From Magnetococcales bacterium WMHbinv6 (GTDB lineage Bacteria; Pseudomonadota; Magnetococcia; Magnetococcales; Magnetaquicoccaceae): a stretch of DNA of 64,000 bases. The DNA lies in assembly GCA_002753135.1 (NCBI GenBank), contig PDZV01000003.1, positions 123,955-187,954 on the forward strand, written 5' to 3'. Made by a program: the position numbers and the translations under genes. Positions 45,842 to 53,818 of the stretch are shown here, one piece after another. Each line of letters starts with the position of its first letter. Positions within the stretch are counted from its first letter, which is position 1. The notes under the pieces are model-generated. The model was not told where the DNA came from. It searched no databases and worked only from the letters and a program-made list of their open reading frames with translations.

Positions 45842-46993
45842 ATGATATTGTTCTCCGTAGAAGCCTCTTTTGGCTCTTTGCATTTGCAAAAAACTCACTT
45901 CAAACAGTTGACACTGCTTGTAGGTGTTTCTGGTGTTGGAAAAACCAAGATAATTAGTTTTCTCCATCTTGTTCGTGCTGTTGGACTAAACCATGCCAAA
46001 AAGGCACCTGGTATGAAGTGGAAAACAGTTTTTAATATTGATGGAAAAAAATATTTGTGGGAGGGAAAAACCTCCTCGGATAAAAAAAATCAGCAATATC
46101 TTGAAATACAATCAGCATCTGTAAAAGATAACCAGAAAAATGACGAAATATTTCTTGAGGAGAGTATCAAAATTGATGGTGAAGCCATTGTGTTTCGCGA
46201 CCACTCCAAAGAGTTGTTTGAATACAAAGGTGCTGCATTGCCAAAATTGAAATGGTCTGAAAGTGCAATTACCTTGCTCGCTGAAGAGACGGAAATTGCA
46301 CCATTGCACCAGGCTTTGCAGAACATTTTAGTAAGCGATAGAGACCCAACCTGGTATATGGAACATCCGCGTTTAGAAGATGATTTGTTGTCAGAATCAT
46401 TTGTTGCACTGCAGTCAAAAAAATCTGTGCCTTTGCTCGTTCGCGCAAAAGCACTTCAGGATTATTTTCCAGATCGTTTTTCTGAAATCGTGCGCGATTA
46501 TATCGATATATTTCCTTATGTCGAGGATGTTAAAATTGTCAGCGCCAAGGAGTATTTTCCACAAAATATCGTTGGGCCTGTTGATTTATGGATAGTTGTT
46601 ATCAAAGAAAAGGATGTTGCCGAATGGATAGACGGGCCAAGTATTTCCGATGGGATGCTGAGGACGCTGTATTTTCTGCTTGAGTTGTACCTGGCCCCAA
46701 AAGGCTCCATTTTTCTGGTAGATGAGTTTGAAAACAATCTTGGCATAAACTGCCTGCCACAATTGGCTAAAATGATAATAGAAAGGGCGGGAGATCTTCA
46801 ATTTGTCCTGACCAGTCATCATCCCTATGTCATTAACAATATTCCATGGACAAATTGGAAGTTGGTAACCCGCTCAGGCAATGACATCTCCACAGTGGAC
46901 GCAGAAGATGTCCCGGCCCTGCAAACCAAATCAACCATAGATCGTTTTTATCTGCTGATTAATTCGGATGCATATAAAGAGGGTGTTCGATGA
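45842..46993 (+). CDS. AT-rich AAA (ABC-type) ATPase of a second Toprim-paired system
   Basis: A 383-residue ATPase with Walker A in LTLLVGVSGVGKTKIISFL (near residue 28), a long central insert, the signature-like GPSISDGMLRTLYFLLEL, Walker B in GSIFLVDEFENNLG (Asp-Glu present) and a switch His in FVLTSHHPYVINN. The next gene starts within its last codons (ATGA overlap, 46990-46993). Codon use is A/T-rich, unlike flanking genes, which suggests recent gain. It is not closely similar to the ATPase at 30023-31216, whose Walker A reads GANGSGKSN. The pair resembles two-gene antiphage systems in architecture; function unproven. Confidence 0.88.
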   Translation: MILFSVEASFGSLHLQKTHFKQLTLLVGVSGVGKTKIISFLHLVRAVGLNHAKKAPGMKWKTVFNIDGKKYLWEGKTSSDKKNQQYLEIQSASVKDNQKNDEIFLEESIKIDGEAIVFRDHSKELFEYKGAALPKLKWSESAITLLAEETEIAPLHQALQNILVSDRDPTWYMEHPRLEDDLLSESFVALQSKKSVPLLVRAKALQDYFPDRFSEIVRDYIDIFPYVEDVKIVSAKEYFPQNIVGPVDLWIVVIKEKDVAEWIDGPSISDGMLRTLYFLLELYLAPKGSIFLVDEFENNLGINCLPQLAKMIIERAGDLQFVLTSHHPYVINNIPWTNWKLVTRSGNDISTVDAEDVPALQTKSTIDRFYLLINSDAYKEGVR

Positions 46994-47697
46994 ATTTATA
47001 TTTTCTTGTAGAAGGAAAAAGGAGTGAAAAAAAGCTGTACAAGGCTTGGATTCAGATCCTTTTTCCTGGGCTTACCGCAGTAGAAAAACTCGAAGATATT
47101 AGCAATGATAATTTTTACATAATATCTTCCGAAGGGTATCCTCCCAGTGAACAATTTATTACTAGTGCTACTCAAGATCTCAGCACAAACAGCCATCTTG
47201 CTATTGATCATATTTTTATTTGTTTTGATGCAGAAGAGGATGCATTGGCCACAAAAAAGTCTGCTATCGAAGAGATTATACTAAGATCGGAACCAAATTT
47301 TTTTAATAAAATGAGTTGTTCTGTCATTATCCAAAACCGCTGCATAGAAACTTGGTTGCTTGGCAATCGCAAGATTGTTTCACGCAATCCAATCAGTACA
47401 GATCTACGTCAATGTCTCCAACATTATTCTGTTCTGCATGACGATCCTGAAGATTTACCAAAACCAAATGAATTTGTTGGTACGCATGCTGACTATCATG
47501 AATATTATTTGAAAAAGATGCTTGCTGAAAAAAATATGTCCTATACGAAAAGAAATCCTGGTGAGACGCAAAATGAACACTATTTGTCTGAATTAATCAG
47601 AAGAATTCATGAAACAGATCATCTTGCAAGTCTGCGCGTATTTATTGACGCTTGCATCAACCTTGGCGCAACTATTAGTGCGTCGCCTGGTCATTAA
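46990..47697 (+). CDS. Toprim-like / DUF4276-related partner of the AT-rich ATPase
   Basis: A 235-residue protein. The N terminus YFLVEGKRSEKKLYKAW, the acidic cluster IFICFDAEEDAL and QNRCIETWLLGN have the same order and spacing type as VEGGGE, VDSEDP and QCMESWFLAD in the DUF4276 protein at 29379-30029, and recall RloB and PARIS AriB-like Toprim proteins. The Glu plus Asp-x-Glu-Glu-Asp set could bind Mg for nuclease activity. Translation is coupled to the ATPase gene by a 4-base overlap. The last codons approach the convergent TolC-SPOR gene (22 bases). I infer a toxin or nuclease role. Confidence 0.75.
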   Translation: MNLYFLVEGKRSEKKLYKAWIQILFPGLTAVEKLEDISNDNFYIISSEGYPPSEQFITSATQDLSTNSHLAIDHIFICFDAEEDALATKKSAIEEIILRSEPNFFNKMSCSVIIQNRCIETWLLGNRKIVSRNPISTDLRQCLQHYSVLHDDPEDLPKPNEFVGTHADYHEYYLKKMLAEKNMSYTKRNPGETQNEHYLSELIRRIHETDHLASLRVFIDACINLGATISASPGH

Positions 47698-47719
47698 TTC
47701 AAAATCAATCAAAGGCAAA

Positions 47720-50668
47720 CTACTGTTTCTTTGTCGCCAGTTCTGTTTCCGAGGTGGCAGGTGGTTCCAGCTCTTCCCAATGCAGGGTGCTGATGCCGTC
47801 GTGGATGCCGACGGCGCGGACCCGTTCGGTGCGGTTGGTCCAGGCGGTGCGTTCGTCACCGTCGGCAGCCCAGAGCAGGGCTTCGTGCGGGCAGTTCTGG
47901 TGATCTTGCCAACGGGGATTGTCGACCGCACCGGTTAAGATGCCGCTCTCCTTCTGGATGGCACGCCGGGCGCGCAATCCCTCTTCATGACTGGCAAAGG
48001 GGCCAGCCAAAACCCGATGAATCTCTGTGCCTTGTGGAGCCCGCACCGTATCCCGTTGCTTGTCCATCATCGTTGTCTGCCAGGTGGGGGGCTCTTTGTC
48101 ATCGGCCTCCTGTTGGTTCAGGTTGGGTGCTTTAGCCAACTTGCGGATGACGCCGTCCCGTTCCTCCTCGGTCAGATAGGCCCCGGCATGGACAAAAAAG
48201 GGTCCCTCCGACACAAAAGGATGCCGTGGGCCATGATCGGGTTGGTTGGTGGCTTGATCGGGAGGTGCCGCATAAAAAGGACCGCTGGCTTTGAAGGCCG
48301 ATTGCTCTGCCTCAGCGCTGCCTGCGACCGCAGCCATCGCATCTTCTGAAGTTTTTTCCAAGGCTTGCAAAGCGGTCGTGGCACCGGATCGATCGCCGCT
48401 GCTCCACCCCTCTTGCAGAACCGGTGCCCAATCCCGGTTGCGTACCCAACCGGCAGTGAGCGGAATCCAGCTGCGCATGATCTGCCGTGCGTGGGTCAGA
48501 TCGGTAAAATCGGCAAACGGGCCAACCAGCATGCGCAAGACAAAACGGTTATCCCAGGTCCGGGCAGTTTGCAAACGGCTGTAGACCCCATGTGTTGCCA
48601 AGGTCTGTTCGATGGGACGCAAACTCTCCCGGTCCGGATAGATGCCGATACAGGCATAATAGGGACCCCAGCCCATCTTGGGCAGCGTGCTGTCGGTCGG
48701 GGTCAGCAGGAACGGACCCTCACGACAGCTGCCGTTGCTCTCCACCCCATCGGCGCGGGGAGCAGGGGCGCAATGGCCTTCGCTGTCTGCCGCTTTTTCC
48801 CCTTCGGCCACCGGCAAGCGGTGCAAGATCGATTCCGGTCGCAGACCAGATTCCGGCAATAACGGACGGGTTTTGTCAGAAACAGACGGAATAACCGATT
48901 CGATCGCTCCGGCAGAGAGCGGCATGGCGGCAGTGATGTTTTCTCTGACCTCCGTTTCCGGAGAGTGCCTGCCTGCCGTCTCTGGCAGGGGGGCCAAAGG
49001 TGAGGGAGAGGCCAGGGCGGCAAGCAACCGATTTTCCGTGCCAGAGATGGTCACATCACCCAGCGCAGACAGTTTGGAGTCGACAGCGGAGGGCTCGGTC
49101 AGGTCAAACTCCTTGACCTGTGCCTTTTGTTCCGTGTTTGCCGCCTGTGGCTGCGCACCACTCTTTTTGGCTGCCGATGGTTTCGGGATCTTCTGGCCTG
49201 CCGAGGCAGTGGATGGTGGGTGATGATTGTCGCTCTGGCCGACGCCTGCGCCGCTTTCAGCAACAATATCCAAGGCATGCTCTGGTAGCAACGGCCATCC
49301 CATCGCCGCCCACAGGCGAATGCGGGCCAACCGGTGCTGATAACGACTGCGTACCAGATTGGTTTGCAGGGTCAATGTTTCATACTGGGTATCCAGCAGC
49401 TCCAAAATGGTGCGTGTTCCAGCCAAAAATGCATCCTGAAGACCGGCCAAAGCCTTTTGATTGGAACGTAAAGCCCGCTCCTGAAATTCGATGGCCAACT
49501 TCAGGTTGGTCATATCCATGCGGGCCTCCTGGGCTTCGCGTAACGCCAGATGGCGTAAACGATCGACATCGGCCACCAGACTTTCCCACTCTGCTTGCGC
49601 CTGGCGTGTCCGCGAGGTGATCATGCCGCCGCTGTAGATCGGTACATCCAAAACCAACATGGAGGATTGATTGTCCGAATCCTCTTTAAAAGAGGTTCCG
49701 GTCCCACTCATTTCCGTATTCCAGGTGCGGCTGGCTGTGTAGGTAAAACGCAGGGTTGGCGCATGTTCGGCACGGCGCATTTTGGTGGCGATGGCGGCCT
49801 CTTCCATTTTGGCCCGTGCCGCACGAATGTCAGCACGTGATTCGATCATTTCTGCCAGACGCTCTTCAAACTGCGGTGGTTCCTGCCATTTGAACTCCGG
49901 CAGCACGATACGCGCCGGAGGCAATTCACCGGTCACTTCCGCAAAGGATGCCGCCGCTTTATCCATGACATTGCGGGCATTGGTGCGTGCCGCTTCGGCT
50001 TGCAGGGCCCGGGAATCGGCTTCATGCACTTCGGTTTCCGTTGATTCGCCGGCCTTGAAACGCAAGGCCACAATGCGGGCATGCCGGGCAGTGACATGGG
50101 TATAACTTTCGGAAAGTTCAAAAACTTCACGGGCTTCCAGCCAGTTGGAAATCAGGGTGGCAATGCGCACCGCCATATCCTGACGGGCATATTCCAAATC
50201 CGCGACAGCGGCATCGATATGCGGCAGCGACTGTTCACGTCCCAGCAGGTTGACATAGTTGAACAGTGGTTGATTGACCCGCAACGTGACCTGGGTGGGT
50301 TCATTATGTGAATATTTATTCAAGCGGCGATAATAGGTGGTTTCATCCAGAACGGTCGAAGCGTTGACATCGACCGTGGGCAACAGACGGGAACTGCTTT
50401 GCGGATCGACCTCACGGGCAGCGCGCAATACAGCAGACTGGCGTTGTACAATCGGACTGCGGGCCAACCCGTTCTCAACAGCAGCCCAAAATATCTGTAC
50501 TTCCGGGGTGGGAGGGGCCCCCAGCAGTGGCTGTGCCCACAGGCTGGCAGCACAAGCCAACAGACAGGACCATTTCCGGGGATGCTGACGGTATAAAGCA
50601 ATCAAAGGGTGGCACCACCGTTGAGGAGATCGGGATAAGAGTAGAGGCGGCATCGGTTCCTGACGCAT
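47720..50668 (-). CDS. TolC-family outer-membrane channel fused to two SPOR-like domains
   Basis: A protein of about 982 residues. A hydrophobic export segment (WSCLLACAASLWAQPLLGA) follows an unusually long basic N terminus. The TolC domain covers about residues 55-455, with both repeats visible (QVTLRVNQPLFNYVNLLG and SMLVLDVPIYSGGMITSRTRQAQ). A Pro/Ser/Ala-rich linker of about 180 residues leads to two SPOR-like domains (GPYYACIGIYPDRESLRPIEQTL ... RMLVGPF, and EGPFFVHAGAYLTEEERDGVI ... HRVLAGPF). SPOR domains bind denuded septal peptidoglycan. The frame opens at 50779; I prefer the ATG at 50668. Divergent from the first HlyD gene of the secretion operon. Confidence 0.88.
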   Translation of the reverse strand: MRQEPMPPLLLSRSPQRWCHPLIALYRQHPRKWSCLLACAASLWAQPLLGAPPTPEVQIFWAAVENGLARSPIVQRQSAVLRAAREVDPQSSSRLLPTVDVNASTVLDETTYYRRLNKYSHNEPTQVTLRVNQPLFNYVNLLGREQSLPHIDAAVADLEYARQDMAVRIATLISNWLEAREVFELSESYTHVTARHARIVALRFKAGESTETEVHEADSRALQAEAARTNARNVMDKAAASFAEVTGELPPARIVLPEFKWQEPPQFEERLAEMIESRADIRAARAKMEEAAIATKMRRAEHAPTLRFTYTASRTWNTEMSGTGTSFKEDSDNQSSMLVLDVPIYSGGMITSRTRQAQAEWESLVADVDRLRHLALREAQEARMDMTNLKLAIEFQERALRSNQKALAGLQDAFLAGTRTILELLDTQYETLTLQTNLVRSRYQHRLARIRLWAAMGWPLLPEHALDIVAESGAGVGQSDNHHPPSTASAGQKIPKPSAAKKSGAQPQAANTEQKAQVKEFDLTEPSAVDSKLSALGDVTISGTENRLLAALASPSPLAPLPETAGRHSPETEVRENITAAMPLSAGAIESVIPSVSDKTRPLLPESGLRPESILHRLPVAEGEKAADSEGHCAPAPRADGVESNGSCREGPFLLTPTDSTLPKMGWGPYYACIGIYPDRESLRPIEQTLATHGVYSRLQTARTWDNRFVLRMLVGPFADFTDLTHARQIMRSWIPLTAGWVRNRDWAPVLQEGWSSGDRSGATTALQALEKTSEDAMAAVAGSAEAEQSAFKASGPFYAAPPDQATNQPDHGPRHPFVSEGPFFVHAGAYLTEEERDGVIRKLAKAPNLNQQEADDKEPPTWQTTMMDKQRDTVRAPQGTEIHRVLAGPFASHEEGLRARRAIQKESGILTGAVDNPRWQDHQNCPHEALLWAADGDERTAWTNRTERVRAVGIHDGISTLHWEELEPPATSETELATKKQ

Positions 50669-50843
50669 GGTATGATCCGATAACGGCGAACATTCAAGAA
50701 GTTCCGTTGATTGGCCTGGAAATTGCCTAAATTTTACCGAGTCGATCAGAGCGAACAGCTTGTACTGATAAATTGACACTGATAGGATGTATATAAGTGT
50801 CCGCTTACCGGATCGTCAACTGCCACGGTTAATTATGTAATTT

Positions 50844-52178
50844 ATGGCTGCCAATAAGTCAATACTTAACACCACCCGGATTCGGGTGTTGGCGGATATG
50901 GGCAATATTCAGGAAACTGGTGCGCCTCCTTTGATTCGGGAGACATTGGTTCTGATTATTGGCGCTATGGTATTGCTGATGAGCTGGTCTGCCATCACCA
51001 GTGTCAAGGAGGTGGCACATGTACCAGGGCAGGTCATTCCCAAAAATTCGGTACAAACAGTACAACATCTGGAAGGTGGGATTGTCGCCGAAATTTTGGT
51101 TGAGGAGAGCCAGTTGGTCGAAAAGGACCAGGTGTTGTTGCGCATGGACAGCAATTTGAGTGTCCCTGAGCGTGAGCAGGCAATGGCGCAACTGCGTGGG
51201 CTGGAAGCCCGTGCTTTACGTTTGCGCGCTTTTCTGGCCGAAGGTAACCGGGCCAAAGAGTATATCATCGCCCTGCAAAAAGATCCGCTCTATGCCGAGC
51301 AGTGGGAGGTCTACCAAAATCAGAAAATCTCCCTGCAAAACAATTTAGCCGTTCTAGACAGTCAAATTGCCCAGCGACAGGCCGACATTGACCAGGCCAA
51401 AGGAGAGCTGGCCGATGCACGTAAACAGTATGAGGTGACCGGAGAGTTGGTCAAAATTCGCAAAGAGCTGGTGGAGCAGCAGGCCATTTCCCGTCTGATC
51501 TATCTGGAGACGGTCCGTGCCCATATCGTCGCCAAGGGTGAGATAGAACGCTTTAAAAAACAGATAGAAAATCAACAGGCTGCCTTGCAGGAAGTTCAGC
51601 AGAGACGCAAAAAAACCATCGCCGATACCTATAAGGCCGCCAACGATGAACTGGCCGTGCTGGTCAACGAAAGCGCACAGGTGAGAGAAATATTGACAAA
51701 GATGGTGGATCGTGTAGAACGTACGGAAGTAAAGGCACCAGTGCGCGGCATTGTACAAGAATTAAAAGTTCATATTCCCGGTACGGTGATACAATCAGGC
51801 GAGTTGTTGATGCGGATTGTGCCGGTTGAGGATTATCTGGAGGTAGAGGCGCGTATTCCACCCAATGATATTGGCCGCGTTGCTATCGGCCAGATCGTGG
51901 TGGTCAAGATCAGCAGTTATGAGTTTTCTCGTTTCGGTACGGTTTCCGGCAAATTGGCCACCCTTTCCTCCAGTGTTTTGTTGGATGAACAGGGGGCCCC
52001 CTATTATCGGGGTGGCGTCTCCTTGAGCCGATATTATGTTGGCGATCAACCCGGCAAATATCCCATCACCTCCGGCATGCAGGCACAGATCGATATTCTT
52101 CTCGGCGAAAAAACCATTTTGAAAGGGATGATGGTTGCCTTGATGCGTTCCACCAGCGGCGGATTCAACGAACGGTAG
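50844..52178 (+). CDS. HlyD-family periplasmic adaptor (first of two)
   Basis: A 444-residue type I secretion membrane fusion protein: cytoplasmic N terminus, one transmembrane helix near residues 33-53 (LVLIIGAMVLLMSWSAI), lipoyl-like half motif (HVPGQVIPKNSVQTVQHLEGGIVAEILVEESQLVEK), a long coiled coil (about 130-300) and the second lipoyl half plus beta-barrel (VKAPVRGIVQELKVHIPGTVIQSGELLMRIVPVED). It bridges the inner-membrane ABC exporter and the TolC channel. The glycosyltransferase gene starts 6 bases after it. It has the same length, 444, as the second HlyD protein but differs in sequence. Confidence 0.93.
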   Translation: MAANKSILNTTRIRVLADMGNIQETGAPPLIRETLVLIIGAMVLLMSWSAITSVKEVAHVPGQVIPKNSVQTVQHLEGGIVAEILVEESQLVEKDQVLLRMDSNLSVPEREQAMAQLRGLEARALRLRAFLAEGNRAKEYIIALQKDPLYAEQWEVYQNQKISLQNNLAVLDSQIAQRQADIDQAKGELADARKQYEVTGELVKIRKELVEQQAISRLIYLETVRAHIVAKGEIERFKKQIENQQAALQEVQQRRKKTIADTYKAANDELAVLVNESAQVREILTKMVDRVERTEVKAPVRGIVQELKVHIPGTVIQSGELLMRIVPVEDYLEVEARIPPNDIGRVAIGQIVVVKISSYEFSRFGTVSGKLATLSSSVLLDEQGAPYYRGGVSLSRYYVGDQPGKYPITSGMQAQIDILLGEKTILKGMMVALMRSTSGGFNER

Positions 52179-52184
52179 ACAACA

Positions 52185-53765
52185 ATGGAAACCTCCTCTC
52201 TCCCCCTGTCCGAGGCACGCATTTTTGTATCGGTGGCCAGCTACCGGGACAGCGAAACCCCCTGGACCTTGCAAGATATGTTTGCCAAGGCCCGCCATCC
52301 GCAGCGGGTCTTCGCAGGGGTGTTGTGGCAGGTGGCCCCGGAGGATCCCGCCGAGTGGTGTCATGTACCGGAGGGTTGGTCCAAGCAGGTGCGCGGTGTT
52401 CAGGTGGATGCTGCCAGCAGCATGGGTGCCTGTTGGGCCCGCAGCCGTATCCAGCGCGAGTTGTGGCAAAACGAGGAATATCACCTGCAAATTGATAGTC
52501 ACAGCCGTTTTGCACCCGGATGGGATGAGTTGTTGTTGGCAATGCTATCCACCTGTCCTGCGGTCAAGCCAGTGTTGACCACCCATCCGATTCGCTATGA
52601 GCCGCCCGATACGTTGTCGGCAGATCTATTGCCGATACTCACGGCAGGCCGTTTTAACGATGCAGGTATCTTGATGCCAAAAGCCAAAGGGTTGCCTCGC
52701 CCCTACGTACCGCAACAACCGGTACCGACGGCATTTATCGGAGCCGGTTTTGTTTTTGCCTCGTCCGCAATCCTCCGCGAAGTGCCCTACGATCCTTATC
52801 TCTATTTTCATGGTGAAGAGGTCAGCATGGGCGTGCGCTTGTGGACCCATGGTTATGATCTGTTTTGTCCCAACAAAGTGATTCTTTACCACGATTATAC
52901 CGATCGGGGACGCCGCCGCCACTGGAGCGATCATACCGATTGGAGCGTGATCAATCGCCGGGCGATGGTGCGCCTGCGCCATCTGTTGGCGACCCCGCGA
53001 GCGGAAGATCAGGATGCAGAGGCCCTGCGTGAGCTGGATCAGTACGGTTTGGGGCAACGGAGAACCCTGAGCGAATATGAAACCTTTGCCGATGTGGATT
53101 TTGTCCGCCAACGTATCGGTGCCCGAGCAGCCGATGGTCAATTTCCCTTGCTGCCGGCAGAAACTGACAGCGCATGGAGTATGCGACGGGTGTTTACCCA
53201 GATTTATGACGAAAATCTGTGGAAGGCATGGGATACACGCAGCGGTCCCGGCTCCAGTTGGGAGGCAACACTTACCTTGCGGCAAGCCATGGCTGATTTG
53301 TTCAAGGAGTTGGGCGTGCGCATACTGGTCGATGCCGGTTGCGGTGATCTGGTCTGGCTGGCTGACATTACCACCGATTTGGAACTCTATCTGGGCTTCG
53401 ATATGGTGCCGGGGTTGATCGAACGCAATCGTGTGTTGTACAGCCATCGCAAAAACCATTTTTTCAATGTGGCCGATATGAGCCGGGATCGTCTGCCGCG
53501 TGGCGATGCGGTGTTGTGCCGTAACCTGTTGACCCATCTGCCCAATGCCCTGGTCAGCGACACGTTGCGCAATCTGAAACAGAGCGAAACCCGCTATTTG
53601 TTGGCAACCACTTTTCCCGATAAGAAAAATCGCGATATTGAAGCCGGTCAATGGCGACCGGTCGACTTGACGGCTCCTCCCTTTTCCTTACCTCCAGCGC
53701 GTCAACTGTTGCCAGATGGGCAACACGGGGCCTGGTTGGGGGTCTGGAAAATGGCTGACTGGTAA
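52185..53765 (+). CDS. GlcNAc-transferase (PF11397-like) fused to a SAM methyltransferase
   Basis: A 526-residue two-domain enzyme without signal peptide, so cytoplasmic. Residues about 10-265 match the Skp1-type UDP-GlcNAc glycosyltransferase family: IFVSVASYRDSETPWTLQDM, LQIDSHSRFAPGWDELLL (Asp-x-His metal motif), AFIGAGFVFASSAILREVPYDPYLYFHGEEVSMGVRLW. Residues about 330-520 are a class I SAM methyltransferase with ILVDAGCGDLVWLADI and VLCRNLLTHLPNALV. Position inside a type I secretion operon, between adaptor and exporter genes, suggests that it modifies the secreted protein before export; the substrate's Thr-rich repeats are plausible O-GlcNAc sites. Confidence 0.87.
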   Translation: METSSLPLSEARIFVSVASYRDSETPWTLQDMFAKARHPQRVFAGVLWQVAPEDPAEWCHVPEGWSKQVRGVQVDAASSMGACWARSRIQRELWQNEEYHLQIDSHSRFAPGWDELLLAMLSTCPAVKPVLTTHPIRYEPPDTLSADLLPILTAGRFNDAGILMPKAKGLPRPYVPQQPVPTAFIGAGFVFASSAILREVPYDPYLYFHGEEVSMGVRLWTHGYDLFCPNKVILYHDYTDRGRRRHWSDHTDWSVINRRAMVRLRHLLATPRAEDQDAEALRELDQYGLGQRRTLSEYETFADVDFVRQRIGARAADGQFPLLPAETDSAWSMRRVFTQIYDENLWKAWDTRSGPGSSWEATLTLRQAMADLFKELGVRILVDAGCGDLVWLADITTDLELYLGFDMVPGLIERNRVLYSHRKNHFFNVADMSRDRLPRGDAVLCRNLLTHLPNALVSDTLRNLKQSETRYLLATTFPDKKNRDIEAGQWRPVDLTAPPFSLPPARQLLPDGQHGAWLGVWKMADW

Positions 53766-53818
53766 GGTGAGCGCATGTTATCTCTGCAAACCCGACCCGC
53801 CTACGGAGAGAGCCGACG

